The notes beneath the pieces are model-generated. The model saw nothing but the letters and a program-made list of their open reading frames with translations. It searched no databases and was not told the origin of the DNA. 33,966 nt of DNA from an uncultured Hyphomicrobiales bacterium (GTDB lineage Bacteria; Pseudomonadota; Alphaproteobacteria; Rhizobiales; Beijerinckiaceae). The translations under genes and the position numbers were made by a program. Shown in pieces: positions 1 to 8,832 of the stretch; position 1 is the stretch's first letter, and each line of letters starts with the position of its first letter. The stretch is from NCBI GenBank assembly GCA_903885755.1, contig CAISJZ010000471.1, forward strand, positions 1 through 33,966, in the 5' to 3' direction.

Positions 1-47
1 AAGTCGAACCCGAGCGAGGGCTCGGCGGCGTCGGGCGCGTCATTCAT
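1..47 (-). CDS. dnaX: N-terminal fragment of DNA polymerase III subunit gamma/tau (partial, runs off left edge)
   Basis: Minus-strand ATG at 47..45 reads MNDAPDAAEPSLGFD. An SRP RNA gene on the same strand lies immediately upstream, the ffs-dnaX order common in bacteria. Only 15 residues are visible. Confidence 0.4.
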   Translation of the reverse strand, partial: MNDAPDAAEPSLGFD

Positions 48-77
48 GTGGGGTTGTGCGGCTCGGAGAGGAAAGTA

Positions 78-170
78 GGAGGTTGGACAAAGACCCGCCC
101 TGTCTCGTTAGGGCTGCTTCCTTCCGGACCTGACCCGGTTGGCGAGTGGAACGTCCACCACCAACCTCCC
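78..170 (-). ncRNA. ffs: Small (4.5S-type) signal recognition particle RNA
   Basis: The minus strand contains the conserved SRP RNA core GGTCAGGTCCGGAAGGAAGCAGCC. The ends pair (GGGAGGTTGG...CCAACCTCC). Confidence 0.9.
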
Positions 171-316
171 GCGATCTATGTGGACCAGCGAGACCCGTTG
201 CGCAAGCCGCCGCGCGTCATTTTCCACGCCCGCGCCCCCGGGCCATCCGCCTTTGCCGGGCGGCGCGAACGGACTAAGGTTTGAACCCGCGCCGGGGGAT
301 TCGGCAAGAGGTTGCA

Positions 317-1306
317 ATGTCCGCCAGTCCAGACGCGTTCCGCGAAATTTCCGCCGAGGTCGGCTTCTCCGGCGACCCCCTCGATCGCCTGTCCGACCGA
401 CGAGACGACGCTGAATTCGTCGACGGACTGCGAGCCTATCCAGCCGCGCGGAGCCTCGTCATCGCCCGCGACATGCCCGTGCTGAAAGTCCGCGGCGAGG
501 CGTTCGATCCCTGGTTCGCGATGGATGAGGTCGGCAAGCTTGGACAGGCGCGGGAGACCGTCCTGCTCGGTCGCCGGGCGGGTGGTCCGGTCTTCGCGAC
601 CCTGCTCGACGATGCGGCTTCGCGCATCGAGGAGGTTCCAGCCGACAATACCTATCTCGACCGGCGGGTCATCGTCATTCCCGGTCGCGGCGATGTTCGC
701 GTGACGGATCTGCGCTCGCTGACGATGCGTGGCGCGTTCGATCGACCGACGACCGCCATGCTGGCCGGCGCCAAGAGCCTGCTCTACTGGCACGCCCGGC
801 ACCGCTTCTGCTCGGTTTGCGGCGCCCCATCGACGCTCGCCGCAGCCGGCTGGCGGCGCGAATGTCAGGCCTGCAAGGCGGCGCATTTCCCGCGAACGGA
901 CCCGGTCGTGATCATGCTGGCGGTCGATGGCGACAGATGCCTTCTGGGCCGCCAGCCCCGGTTTCCCAAGGGCATGTATTCCGCCCTCGCCGGCTTTCTG
1001 GAGCCGGGCGAAACCATCGAGGAGGCCGTGCGACGGGAAATCAAGGAAGAGGCGGGCATAGATTGCGGGAAGATCGACTTCGTGGCGTCCCAGCCCTGGC
1101 CATTCCCGTCATCCCTGATGATCGGCTGTCTCGCCAAGGCCATATCGGTCGAGGCGACCGTCGACCGGACCGAACTGGAGGACGCCCGCTGGTTCACCCG
1201 CGCCGAGGCGCGGTCGATGTTGGAAGGAAAGCATCCGGACGGGCTGACCGCCCCTCAGCCTCTCGCCATCGCCCATCATCTGTTGCGCGCCTGGGCCCTG
1301 GCCTGA
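317..1306 (+). CDS. nudC: NADH pyrophosphatase (NudC-type Nudix hydrolase)
   Basis: Zinc ribbon CSVCG...CQAC, Nudix box GFLEPGETIEEAVRREIKEEAGI and NudC signature SQPWPFPSSLMIG. ATG at 317 preferred over the upstream TTG at 281. Confidence 0.93.
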   Translation: MSASPDAFREISAEVGFSGDPLDRLSDRRDDAEFVDGLRAYPAARSLVIARDMPVLKVRGEAFDPWFAMDEVGKLGQARETVLLGRRAGGPVFATLLDDAASRIEEVPADNTYLDRRVIVIPGRGDVRVTDLRSLTMRGAFDRPTTAMLAGAKSLLYWHARHRFCSVCGAPSTLAAAGWRRECQACKAAHFPRTDPVVIMLAVDGDRCLLGRQPRFPKGMYSALAGFLEPGETIEEAVRREIKEEAGIDCGKIDFVASQPWPFPSSLMIGCLAKAISVEATVDRTELEDARWFTRAEARSMLEGKHPDGLTAPQPLAIAHHLLRAWALA

Positions 1307-1420
1307 CGCCCTTCCAGTCTGGAATGGATTTAAACTGGCGGCGCGCCATCCGGTCCATTTGCAGACGTGGGCGGAACAGTGATACGATGGACCCATTTCC
1401 AAACGCCAATTTGAAAAATG

Positions 1421-1434
1421 AAGTTGCGCAACTT
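1421..1434. promoter_or_regulatory. Perfect 14-bp palindrome AAGTTGCGCAACTT upstream of tetR (candidate operator)
   Basis: Exact dyad 24 nt upstream of the TetR ATG. Confidence 0.5.
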
Positions 1435-1457
1435 GGTCGTCGGGAGAAACAGTATCC

Positions 1458-2186
1458 ATGAACGCAGCTTCGCCCAGAGCGCGCCACGGCGCGCCTGACG
1501 CCACGGCGCCAAAGCGCCAGCGCGCGAAACGCATGCCCGCCGAGGCTCGCAAGGCGGTGATCCTGAAAGAGGCCTCGGACTTCTTCGCAAGTCACGGATT
1601 CGCCGCGTCCACGCGCGATCTCGCTGATCAGATTGGCGTGCGTCAGGCGCTGCTCTACAAATATTTTTCGTCGAAGGAAGCGCTGATCGAGGCGATCTTC
1701 GATCGCATCATCGTGGAGCGGACCGGCGAGGGCCGCGGCCGGTTGAACCAGGATCGATCCGCGCCGCTGATTGATCGAATTTTGCAATTCTACGCCAGTC
1801 TCTCTGCGTCGGCCGACGGCTCGGGAACGCGGCTGGCCAGCCGCGCCGCGCTCGAGGATCTGCCCGTAACCAGCCGTCTCGCCGCGTTTCTCACGAAGAA
1901 TCTCTTCACGCCGCTTCTCGACGAATTGCGCATTGTCGAGAATCTGCCGTCCCTCGGCCTGCGTCCGATGATGCGCGGCGAATTCGAGATTGTTCTGGCG
2001 TTCCATGCTGGCGCGATGTTCGCCAGTCTGCGGCGTCATCTCGACAACCTGCCCGCGCCGCAGGACACGGAAGCCTTCATGCGGCTCTATATCGAGACGT
2101 TCATCGCCGGCGCGCGACACGGCATGCGACAATTGCACGCGGCGGGCGCCGCGGGGCCAATGACGGCCGAAGCAAAAACCCCCTAG
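1458..2186 (+). CDS. TetR/AcrR family transcriptional regulator
   Basis: N-terminal HTH: AVILKEASDFFASHGFAASTRDLADQIGVRQALLYKYFSSKEALIEAIFDR. Confidence 0.9.
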   Translation: MNAASPRARHGAPDATAPKRQRAKRMPAEARKAVILKEASDFFASHGFAASTRDLADQIGVRQALLYKYFSSKEALIEAIFDRIIVERTGEGRGRLNQDRSAPLIDRILQFYASLSASADGSGTRLASRAALEDLPVTSRLAAFLTKNLFTPLLDELRIVENLPSLGLRPMMRGEFEIVLAFHAGAMFASLRRHLDNLPAPQDTEAFMRLYIETFIAGARHGMRQLHAAGAAGPMTAEAKTP

Positions 2187-2235
2187 CAACCTTCTCTGCG
2201 ACCACGCGATTTCTTTCCGATCGCCGGGCCTCCCC

Positions 2236-2271
2236 TTTCGCGCGAAATGTTTTAGTGTGTCGCGCGACACA
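2236..2271. promoter_or_regulatory. Two tandem palindromes TTTCGCGCGAAA (2236-2247) and TGTGTCGCGCGACACA (2256-2271), candidate operators
   Basis: Both are exact dyads sharing the core TCGCGCGA. Centres are 22 bp apart, just upstream of the CoxL-like start. Confidence 0.5.
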
Positions 2272-2283
2272 GGGGAGGATTGA

Positions 2284-4638
2284 ATGGTCAAGATCGGCAT
2301 CGGCGATTCCGTCAAGCGCAGGGAAGACGCGCGGCTGGTGCGAGGCGCCGGACAATACGCCGACGATGTCGACTTTCCCGGCGCGACCTTTCTCGCCCTG
2401 ACGCGATCCCCGCACGCCCACGCGCGCATCCGGTCCATGGACCTGTCGCGCGCCAAGGCCTGGCCCGGCGTGCTCGGCGCGTGGTCGGGCGCCGAGACGC
2501 TGGCGGATGGGGTCAAATCCATCGCCCACGCGACCGGCGGCTCGGACCTTGGCTCGGACGTGCCGCTGATCAACCGCGACGGAACGGAGCGAGCAACCAC
2601 GCCGGCCCTGCCGCTCGTCGCCGACATCGCGCGCCATGTCGGCGAGGCCGTCGCCATGGTCGTCGCGACCAGTCCGGAAGCCGCCGAGGAAGCGGCGGCG
2701 CTGATCGATATCGATTACGAGATTCTCCCCGCCGTCGCGCGCTCATATGACGCCATCAAGCCCGGCGCGCCGAAACTGTGGGCACATCTGCCGAACAATA
2801 TCGTCCTCGACGCGGAGATCGGCGACCGCGCCGCGACCGACGCGGCGATGGCGAAGGCCGCCCATCGCGCCACCATCAAGACACTTGTGCAGCGCGTTAC
2901 CGGCGCGCATCTTGAACCACGCTCGGCGCTCGCGACGTATGACGCGGCCAGCGGGCAATACACGATCTGGGCCTTCGCCGGCACCGGCATCTCGCGGCTG
3001 CACGACGAACTGGCGATCTGCCTCGATGTCCCGCGCGAAAAAATCCGCGTGCTGACGCCAGGCGATGTCGGCGGTAGTTTTGGCACGCGCAACGCCACCT
3101 ACCCGGAATTCGTTCTCGCGGCCTGGGCGGCGCGCAAGCTCGACCGCCCCGTCAAGTTCATCGCCAAACGCACGGAAGCCTTCACCAGCGATTGTCAGGC
3201 GCGCGATCTCTACGTCGAGGCGGAACTCGGCCTCGACAAGGATGGAAATTTCCTCGCGGTGCGTTCGATGAACCTGTCGAACCTCGGCGCGCACACCGCC
3301 TCCTTTGTCGCGCTCAACAAGGGCGTGCAATTGATGACGAGCGTTTACGCGGTGCCGACGGCGCATGTGATGGCGCGCGCCACGCTGTCGAACACGCCAT
3401 CGACGATTCCCTATCGCAGCGCCGGACGCCCCGAAGCCATGTTCGTGGTCGAACGGCTAATCGACATCGCCGCCCAGCGCTTCGGCTTCGACAAGGTGGA
3501 ATTGCGTCGACGCAATCTTATCCCCGCCGCGGCCCTGCCCTACAAGACGCCCTCGGGCCTGACCTATGACAGCGGCGATTATCCCGGCGTCATGCAAAAG
3601 GCGCTGGAACTGTCGGACTGGGCCGGCTTTCCCGCCCGCCGCGCAGAATCCCTGGCGCGCGGCAAGCGGCGCGGCATCGGGCTCGCCAATTATATCGAAT
3701 CCGCTGGCGGCCAGCCGCGCGAGCGAACCGAGATTACCGTTCTGCCCGATGGCCGCGTCGATACGATCATCGGCACGCAGCCTTCGGGTCAGGGGCAGGA
3801 AACCAGTTTCGCGCAACTCGTCGCCGAGTGGCTTGGCGTTCCCTACGCCAGCGTCAACGTGCGCCATGGCGACACCGCCTTCGTCAAATTCGGCGGCGGC
3901 TCGCACTCCGGCCGCTCCATGCGGTTCGGTAGCATCGTCATCCGCAACGCGACGAACGAGATCATCGAAAAGGGCAAGGCCATCGCCTCGGCGGTTCTCG
4001 AAGCCGGCGTCGGCGACATTGAATTCAGCGCCGGCGTCTTTCGCGTCGTCGGCACCGACCGCTCGCTCGGCCTGTTCGAAGCGGCGGCCGCGGCGGCAAA
4101 CGATCCGCGCGTGCCAGAAGACTTGCGCGGCCCGCTCGGCGCCATGTCGGACAAGGTGACGAAGGGCCTCGCCTTCCCGTTCGGCGCGCATGTCTGCGAA
4201 GTCGAGGTGGACCCGGACACGGGCGCGGTCCAAATCCTGCGCTACACCGCCGTTGACGACGTGGGCAGGGCGGTCAATCCGATGATCGTCGATGGGCAGA
4301 CGCAGGGCGGCATCGTCACCGGCCTTGGTCAGGCGCTGATGGAAGAAGCCTACTACGATCGCGAAAGCGGGCAGATGCTGTCGGCCTCGCTGATGGATTA
4401 CGCCCTGCCGCGCGCCGGCGACGTGCCCTCGTTCAAAACGCATATCAGCGAAATTCCCGCGACCAGCCATCCGCTCGGCCTGCGCCCGGCGGGCGAAGGC
4501 GGCACGACGCCGGCGCTTGCGGTGTCGATCAACGCCATCGTCGACGCGCTGGCGGAACTGGGCGTCGAGCATATCGAGATGCCGGCGACGCCGCTCAAGG
4601 TGTGGCGGGCGATCCAGGCCGCGAAGGCGGGGCGATAG
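2284..4638 (+). CDS. Xanthine dehydrogenase/CO dehydrogenase (CoxL-like) family molybdopterin-binding large subunit
   Basis: Start KRREDARLVRGAGQYADDV, GDVGGSFGTRNATYPEFVLAAWAA, PYRSAGRPEAMFVVERLID and C-terminal LGLRPAGEGGTTPALAVSINAIVDAL are typical of the family. Confidence 0.92.
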   Translation: MVKIGIGDSVKRREDARLVRGAGQYADDVDFPGATFLALTRSPHAHARIRSMDLSRAKAWPGVLGAWSGAETLADGVKSIAHATGGSDLGSDVPLINRDGTERATTPALPLVADIARHVGEAVAMVVATSPEAAEEAAALIDIDYEILPAVARSYDAIKPGAPKLWAHLPNNIVLDAEIGDRAATDAAMAKAAHRATIKTLVQRVTGAHLEPRSALATYDAASGQYTIWAFAGTGISRLHDELAICLDVPREKIRVLTPGDVGGSFGTRNATYPEFVLAAWAARKLDRPVKFIAKRTEAFTSDCQARDLYVEAELGLDKDGNFLAVRSMNLSNLGAHTASFVALNKGVQLMTSVYAVPTAHVMARATLSNTPSTIPYRSAGRPEAMFVVERLIDIAAQRFGFDKVELRRRNLIPAAALPYKTPSGLTYDSGDYPGVMQKALELSDWAGFPARRAESLARGKRRGIGLANYIESAGGQPRERTEITVLPDGRVDTIIGTQPSGQGQETSFAQLVAEWLGVPYASVNVRHGDTAFVKFGGGSHSGRSMRFGSIVIRNATNEIIEKGKAIASAVLEAGVGDIEFSAGVFRVVGTDRSLGLFEAAAAAANDPRVPEDLRGPLGAMSDKVTKGLAFPFGAHVCEVEVDPDTGAVQILRYTAVDDVGRAVNPMIVDGQTQGGIVTGLGQALMEEAYYDRESGQMLSASLMDYALPRAGDVPSFKTHISEIPATSHPLGLRPAGEGGTTPALAVSINAIVDALAELGVEHIEMPATPLKVWRAIQAAKAGR

Positions 4639-4644
4639 AAAGCC

Positions 4645-6069
4645 TCACCCCGCCGCCGCATAGGTCGAAAGCCCCCGCTTGTTCTCGTCGATTTCGAGCC
4701 TCTGCGACATGGACGGCATGGCGCGGTCGCTGCAATCGGCGCGCGGGCAGGCGCGGCACGACACGCCAATGGGCGTGACGATTTGCGGATCGTCGAGGTT
4801 GAGGCCATCTGCGTAAACAAGCTCGCGCGCGAAATGCAGGCCGCAGCCAAGTCCAATCGCCTGCTGGCCGACACGGGTCGGCAAACCGCCGCGCGGCGTA
4901 GCGCGCGCCACCGCGTCAATGGTGCGCGCGATGCAGAAATAACTCGCGCCATCGGGCATGCGCGAGACCTGCACGCGCAACATGCCGGGCGTCGAGAAAG
5001 CGTCATAGACATTCCAGCGTGGACAGGCCGCGCCGAAGCGGGCGATGTGAATCCCGGAGGATGAGAATCGCTTCGAGATATTGCCGGCGATATCGACACG
5101 GATGAGATGGAACGGCAGTCCCTCGGCGCCGGGGCGCCTCAAGGTGGTCAGGCGATGGCAGGCCTGCTCGAACGACACGCCAAAGCGATGTTGCAGGATG
5201 TTGATGTCGTAGCGCGTCGATTTCGCCGAGGCGAGAAAACGATCGTAGGGCATCATGACCGCGGCGGCGAAATAGTTCGCCATGGCCGAGAGCGCCAGCG
5301 CGTCGGCGTCGGGAGATGTGAATTTTCCGGCGGAGACGGCGGCCTCGATCTCCTTGCGATAGCCGAGAAAGGCGATCTGGTGCGCGAGCTGGAAGGCGCG
5401 GCTCGGCGCGGGGAGCATTTCCGACAACATGAGGCGCCGCGTCAGCGGATTGTAGTGACGCAGCAATCCCGGCATCGATTCCGATGGCGCGATTTCCACG
5501 TCGACCGCGAAGCGCGCCGCCAGCACGTCGACGAGATCGCGGTGCAGCGTGAAGAGGCCGAGCTTGTTCTCCAGCCAGAGCGCCTCGGCGGCTTCCTCCA
5601 GTTCGGCGAAGTGGTTGGCCTTGCGTTGCAGGAAGTCCGTTACCTCCTCGGAGGGAATGCCGGTGGGCGCGGCCTCGCTGTCCATGGCGTCGGCGGGCGC
5701 GCTCGCGACGCCGCCGCGCCGGTGCGCCTCATAGAGCGCGAGAACAGCGCGCGCGACGCTCGGCAGATTGGCGGCGAGTTCCTGAACGTCGCTCGCCTTG
5801 ACATCCTGTTCGTCGAACAGGGGATCGGACAGCGCCTCCATCAGATCGGAGACGAGGCGCGAATCATCCTCGCCGCCAAACGCCGCCAGATCGACCTGAA
5901 AGCGCTCGGCGAGTCGCAGCAGCACGTTGACGGTCACCGGCCGCTGGTTTGATTCCAGCAGATTGAGATAGCTCGCGGAGATACCGAGCTCCGCCGCCAT
6001 CTGCGCCTGATTCAGCCGCCGCTCCTGACGCAGACGCCGCAATTTGCCGCCGACCCGAACCGCTCGCAT
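4645..6069 (-). CDS. XRE-family regulator with ImmA/IrrE-like and short-chain fatty acyl regulator (ScfR/RamB-like) domains
   Basis: N-terminal HTH (LRRLRQERRLNQAQMAAELGISASYLNLLESNQRPV) and C-terminal cysteine motif GVSCRACPRADCSDRAMPS. Divergent from isocitrate lyase. Confidence 0.88.
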   Translation of the reverse strand: MRAVRVGGKLRRLRQERRLNQAQMAAELGISASYLNLLESNQRPVTVNVLLRLAERFQVDLAAFGGEDDSRLVSDLMEALSDPLFDEQDVKASDVQELAANLPSVARAVLALYEAHRRGGVASAPADAMDSEAAPTGIPSEEVTDFLQRKANHFAELEEAAEALWLENKLGLFTLHRDLVDVLAARFAVDVEIAPSESMPGLLRHYNPLTRRLMLSEMLPAPSRAFQLAHQIAFLGYRKEIEAAVSAGKFTSPDADALALSAMANYFAAAVMMPYDRFLASAKSTRYDINILQHRFGVSFEQACHRLTTLRRPGAEGLPFHLIRVDIAGNISKRFSSSGIHIARFGAACPRWNVYDAFSTPGMLRVQVSRMPDGASYFCIARTIDAVARATPRGGLPTRVGQQAIGLGCGLHFARELVYADGLNLDDPQIVTPIGVSCRACPRADCSDRAMPSMSQRLEIDENKRGLSTYAAAG

Positions 6070-6085
6070 GGGAAACCCGCCGAAT

Positions 6086-6254
6086 AAAATTTACAAAAAC
6101 ATTACAATTTACATTTTGATAAATGTCAATTCGTTGATCATTATCGTAGTTTCATTATATTCATCAAATAGTTATTGCGGTATTTCGCATCCGCGTCCAG
6201 ATTACATTGCATCGCACAGGGCGAAAACCCCGACATTCGGGGGCTCGATTTACA
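6086..6254. promoter_or_regulatory. AT-rich divergent promoter region with three ATTTACA copies (candidate ScfR/RamB-type sites)
   Basis: AAAATTTACAAAAAC (6086-6100), CAATTTACATTTTG (6105-6118) and CGATTTACAAACGG (6246-6259) between the regulator and aceA. Confidence 0.35.
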
Positions 6255-6269
6255 AACGGAGTAAATTCA

Positions 6270-7547
<1,278 letters not shown>

Positions 7548-7601
7548 TCCGCCGTTCCGCGAAACCCTTCGACGCAAGCCCGCAAGGGCATGGAGATTGT
7601 C

Positions 7602-7817
7602 ATGAGCCAGCAATTCTGGGTGATCGGCGGCGAATATCGTTGCCTCGAATTTCGCGAACTCGCGAACGCGGCGGCGCCGATCGGCCCGTTCGCGACCTAC
7701 GAGGAAGCCGAGCAGGTCTGGCGGCGTCACGCCGAACAGACCCGCGGCGAGGCCAATACGCGCTTCACCATCGTGACCACCGCGCCGAACCCGCGGCGGA
7801 TGCAGAAGGCGGCGTGA
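7602..7817 (+). CDS. DUF4170 domain-containing protein
   Basis: Small protein MSQQFWVIGGEYRCLEFRELA...GPFATYEEAEQVWRRHAEQT, resembling the DUF4170 family. Confidence 0.75.
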   Translation: MSQQFWVIGGEYRCLEFRELANAAAPIGPFATYEEAEQVWRRHAEQTRGEANTRFTIVTTAPNPRRMQKAA

Positions 7818-7831
7818 TTTCAAGAGCAAGG

Positions 7832-7855
7832 GGGGGCGCGCGCAATCGCGCCCCC
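7832..7855. terminator. GC-rich hairpin between convergent genes (possible transcription end or boundary)
   Basis: GGGGGCGCG-CGCAAT-CGCGCCCCC, 9-bp perfect arms, between the DUF4170 stop (7817) and the ABC permease stop (7856). No T-run. Confidence 0.4.
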
Positions 7856-8701
7856 TCAGCGCCAGGCCAGAAACGCGCGCTCGGCCGCGTTGAGAACCGC
7901 GCCAAAGCCAAGGCCGAGAATCGACAGCACGACGACGCCGGCCAGCAGGTTGTCGGACTGCATGAGATTTCCCGCCGTCAGCAGAAAGGCGCCGATGCCG
8001 TATTGCGCGCCGATCATCTCGGCGGAGACGACGAGGATCAGCGCCGTCGCCAGCGAGATGCGAAAGCCCGCGAGAATGCCGGGCAGAGCCGCCGGCAACA
8101 ACACCTTCCAGATGATCGCCCCGGTCGGCAGATTAAAGCTCTGCGCCATGCGAATGAGATTGCGCGGCGCCCCATCGACGCCGCTGAGGGTGGCGATGAT
8201 GGTCGGGAAAAACACGCCGGACGCGATGGTGAAGACTTTTGGCGTCTCGCCAATGCCCAGCCACAGGATGAGCAGGGGCAGCAGGGCGATCTTCGGGATA
8301 GGATAGAGCGCGGACACCAGCGGCATGGAGATCGCGCGCAGGGACGCCAGCAGGCCCATGCCGACGCCAACGACGAGGCCGAGCAGCGTGCCGACGATCC
8401 AGCCGCCGCCAATGCGCCCCAGCGACGCCCAGAGATGCTGGCCAAGTTCGCCTGACGCGGTCAGCCGCCACAGCGCCTGACAGATGGCGAGCGGCGATGG
8501 CAGGAAAATCGGCGAGACCCAACGCAGCGATCCGGCTGTCTGCCACAAGCCAATCATCAGCGCGAACCCGAGCCAGGACAGAACCGGGCGCGGCGTCGCG
8601 GAAAAGCCGCCGCCGCGGAAGGCGATGGCGCGGATACCCTCTCCCTTTGGGAGAGGGTCGGACGCGAACGCGGCCGGGGTGAGGGGTTTCGATTCCGTCA
8701 T
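7856..8701 (-). CDS. ABC transporter permease (SsuC/TauC/nitrate-sulfonate-taurine type); start uncertain
   Basis: Multi-TM BPD permease with EMIGAQYGIGAFLLTAG and LSRAISMPLVSALYPIPKIALLPLLILWLGIGE-like signature. The first ~25 residues are encoded by a REP-like palindrome. Confidence 0.88.
   Translation of the reverse strand: MTESKPLTPAAFASDPLPKGEGIRAIAFRGGGFSATPRPVLSWLGFALMIGLWQTAGSLRWVSPIFLPSPLAICQALWRLTASGELGQHLWASLGRIGGGWIVGTLLGLVVGVGMGLLASLRAISMPLVSALYPIPKIALLPLLILWLGIGETPKVFTIASGVFFPTIIATLSGVDGAPRNLIRMAQSFNLPTGAIIWKVLLPAALPGILAGFRISLATALILVVSAEMIGAQYGIGAFLLTAGNLMQSDNLLAGVVVLSILGLGFGAVLNAAERAFLAWR
8636..8658. repeat. REP-like palindromic repeat
   Basis: ACCCTCTCCC-TTT-GGGAGAGGGT, 10-bp perfect arms. 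Translates as ...SDPLPKGEGI, typical of dispersed repeats in alphaproteobacteria. Confidence 0.65.
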
Positions 8702-8740
8702 TTTGCTCGTTCGAATTTACCGGCCAAAAGTGGTAACCCA

Positions 8741-8786
8741 TCATCCGGTCGGCTCCGCCGACCACCTTCTCCCGAAGGAAGAAGGT
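8741..8786. repeat. Second REP-like element with two adjacent hairpins
   Basis: GGTCGGC-TCC-GCCGACC (8747-8763) directly followed by ACCTTCT...AGAAGGT (8764-8786). Confidence 0.6.
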
Positions 8787-8832
8787 ACATGCGGAAAGTC
8801 ATCATACAGACGCCGCCTCGAAAGGGCATCCC

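Noticed and set aside
1194-2657. 487-aa minus-strand ORF across tetR and the start of the CoxL-like gene
   Set aside because: Overlaps two well-supported genes and the composition is not protein-like.
3457-4572. 371-aa minus-strand ORF inside the CoxL-like gene
   Set aside because: Shadow of the coding frame; no motifs.
2284-4638. Genuine aerobic CO dehydrogenase (form I)
   Set aside because: The AYRCSFR active-site loop is absent (PYRSAGRPEA instead) and coxM/coxS are not adjacent.
8636-8786. Possible CRISPR repeats or an insertion sequence
   Set aside because: Only two dissimilar palindromic units, no spacer regularity, no cas or transposase gene in the window.
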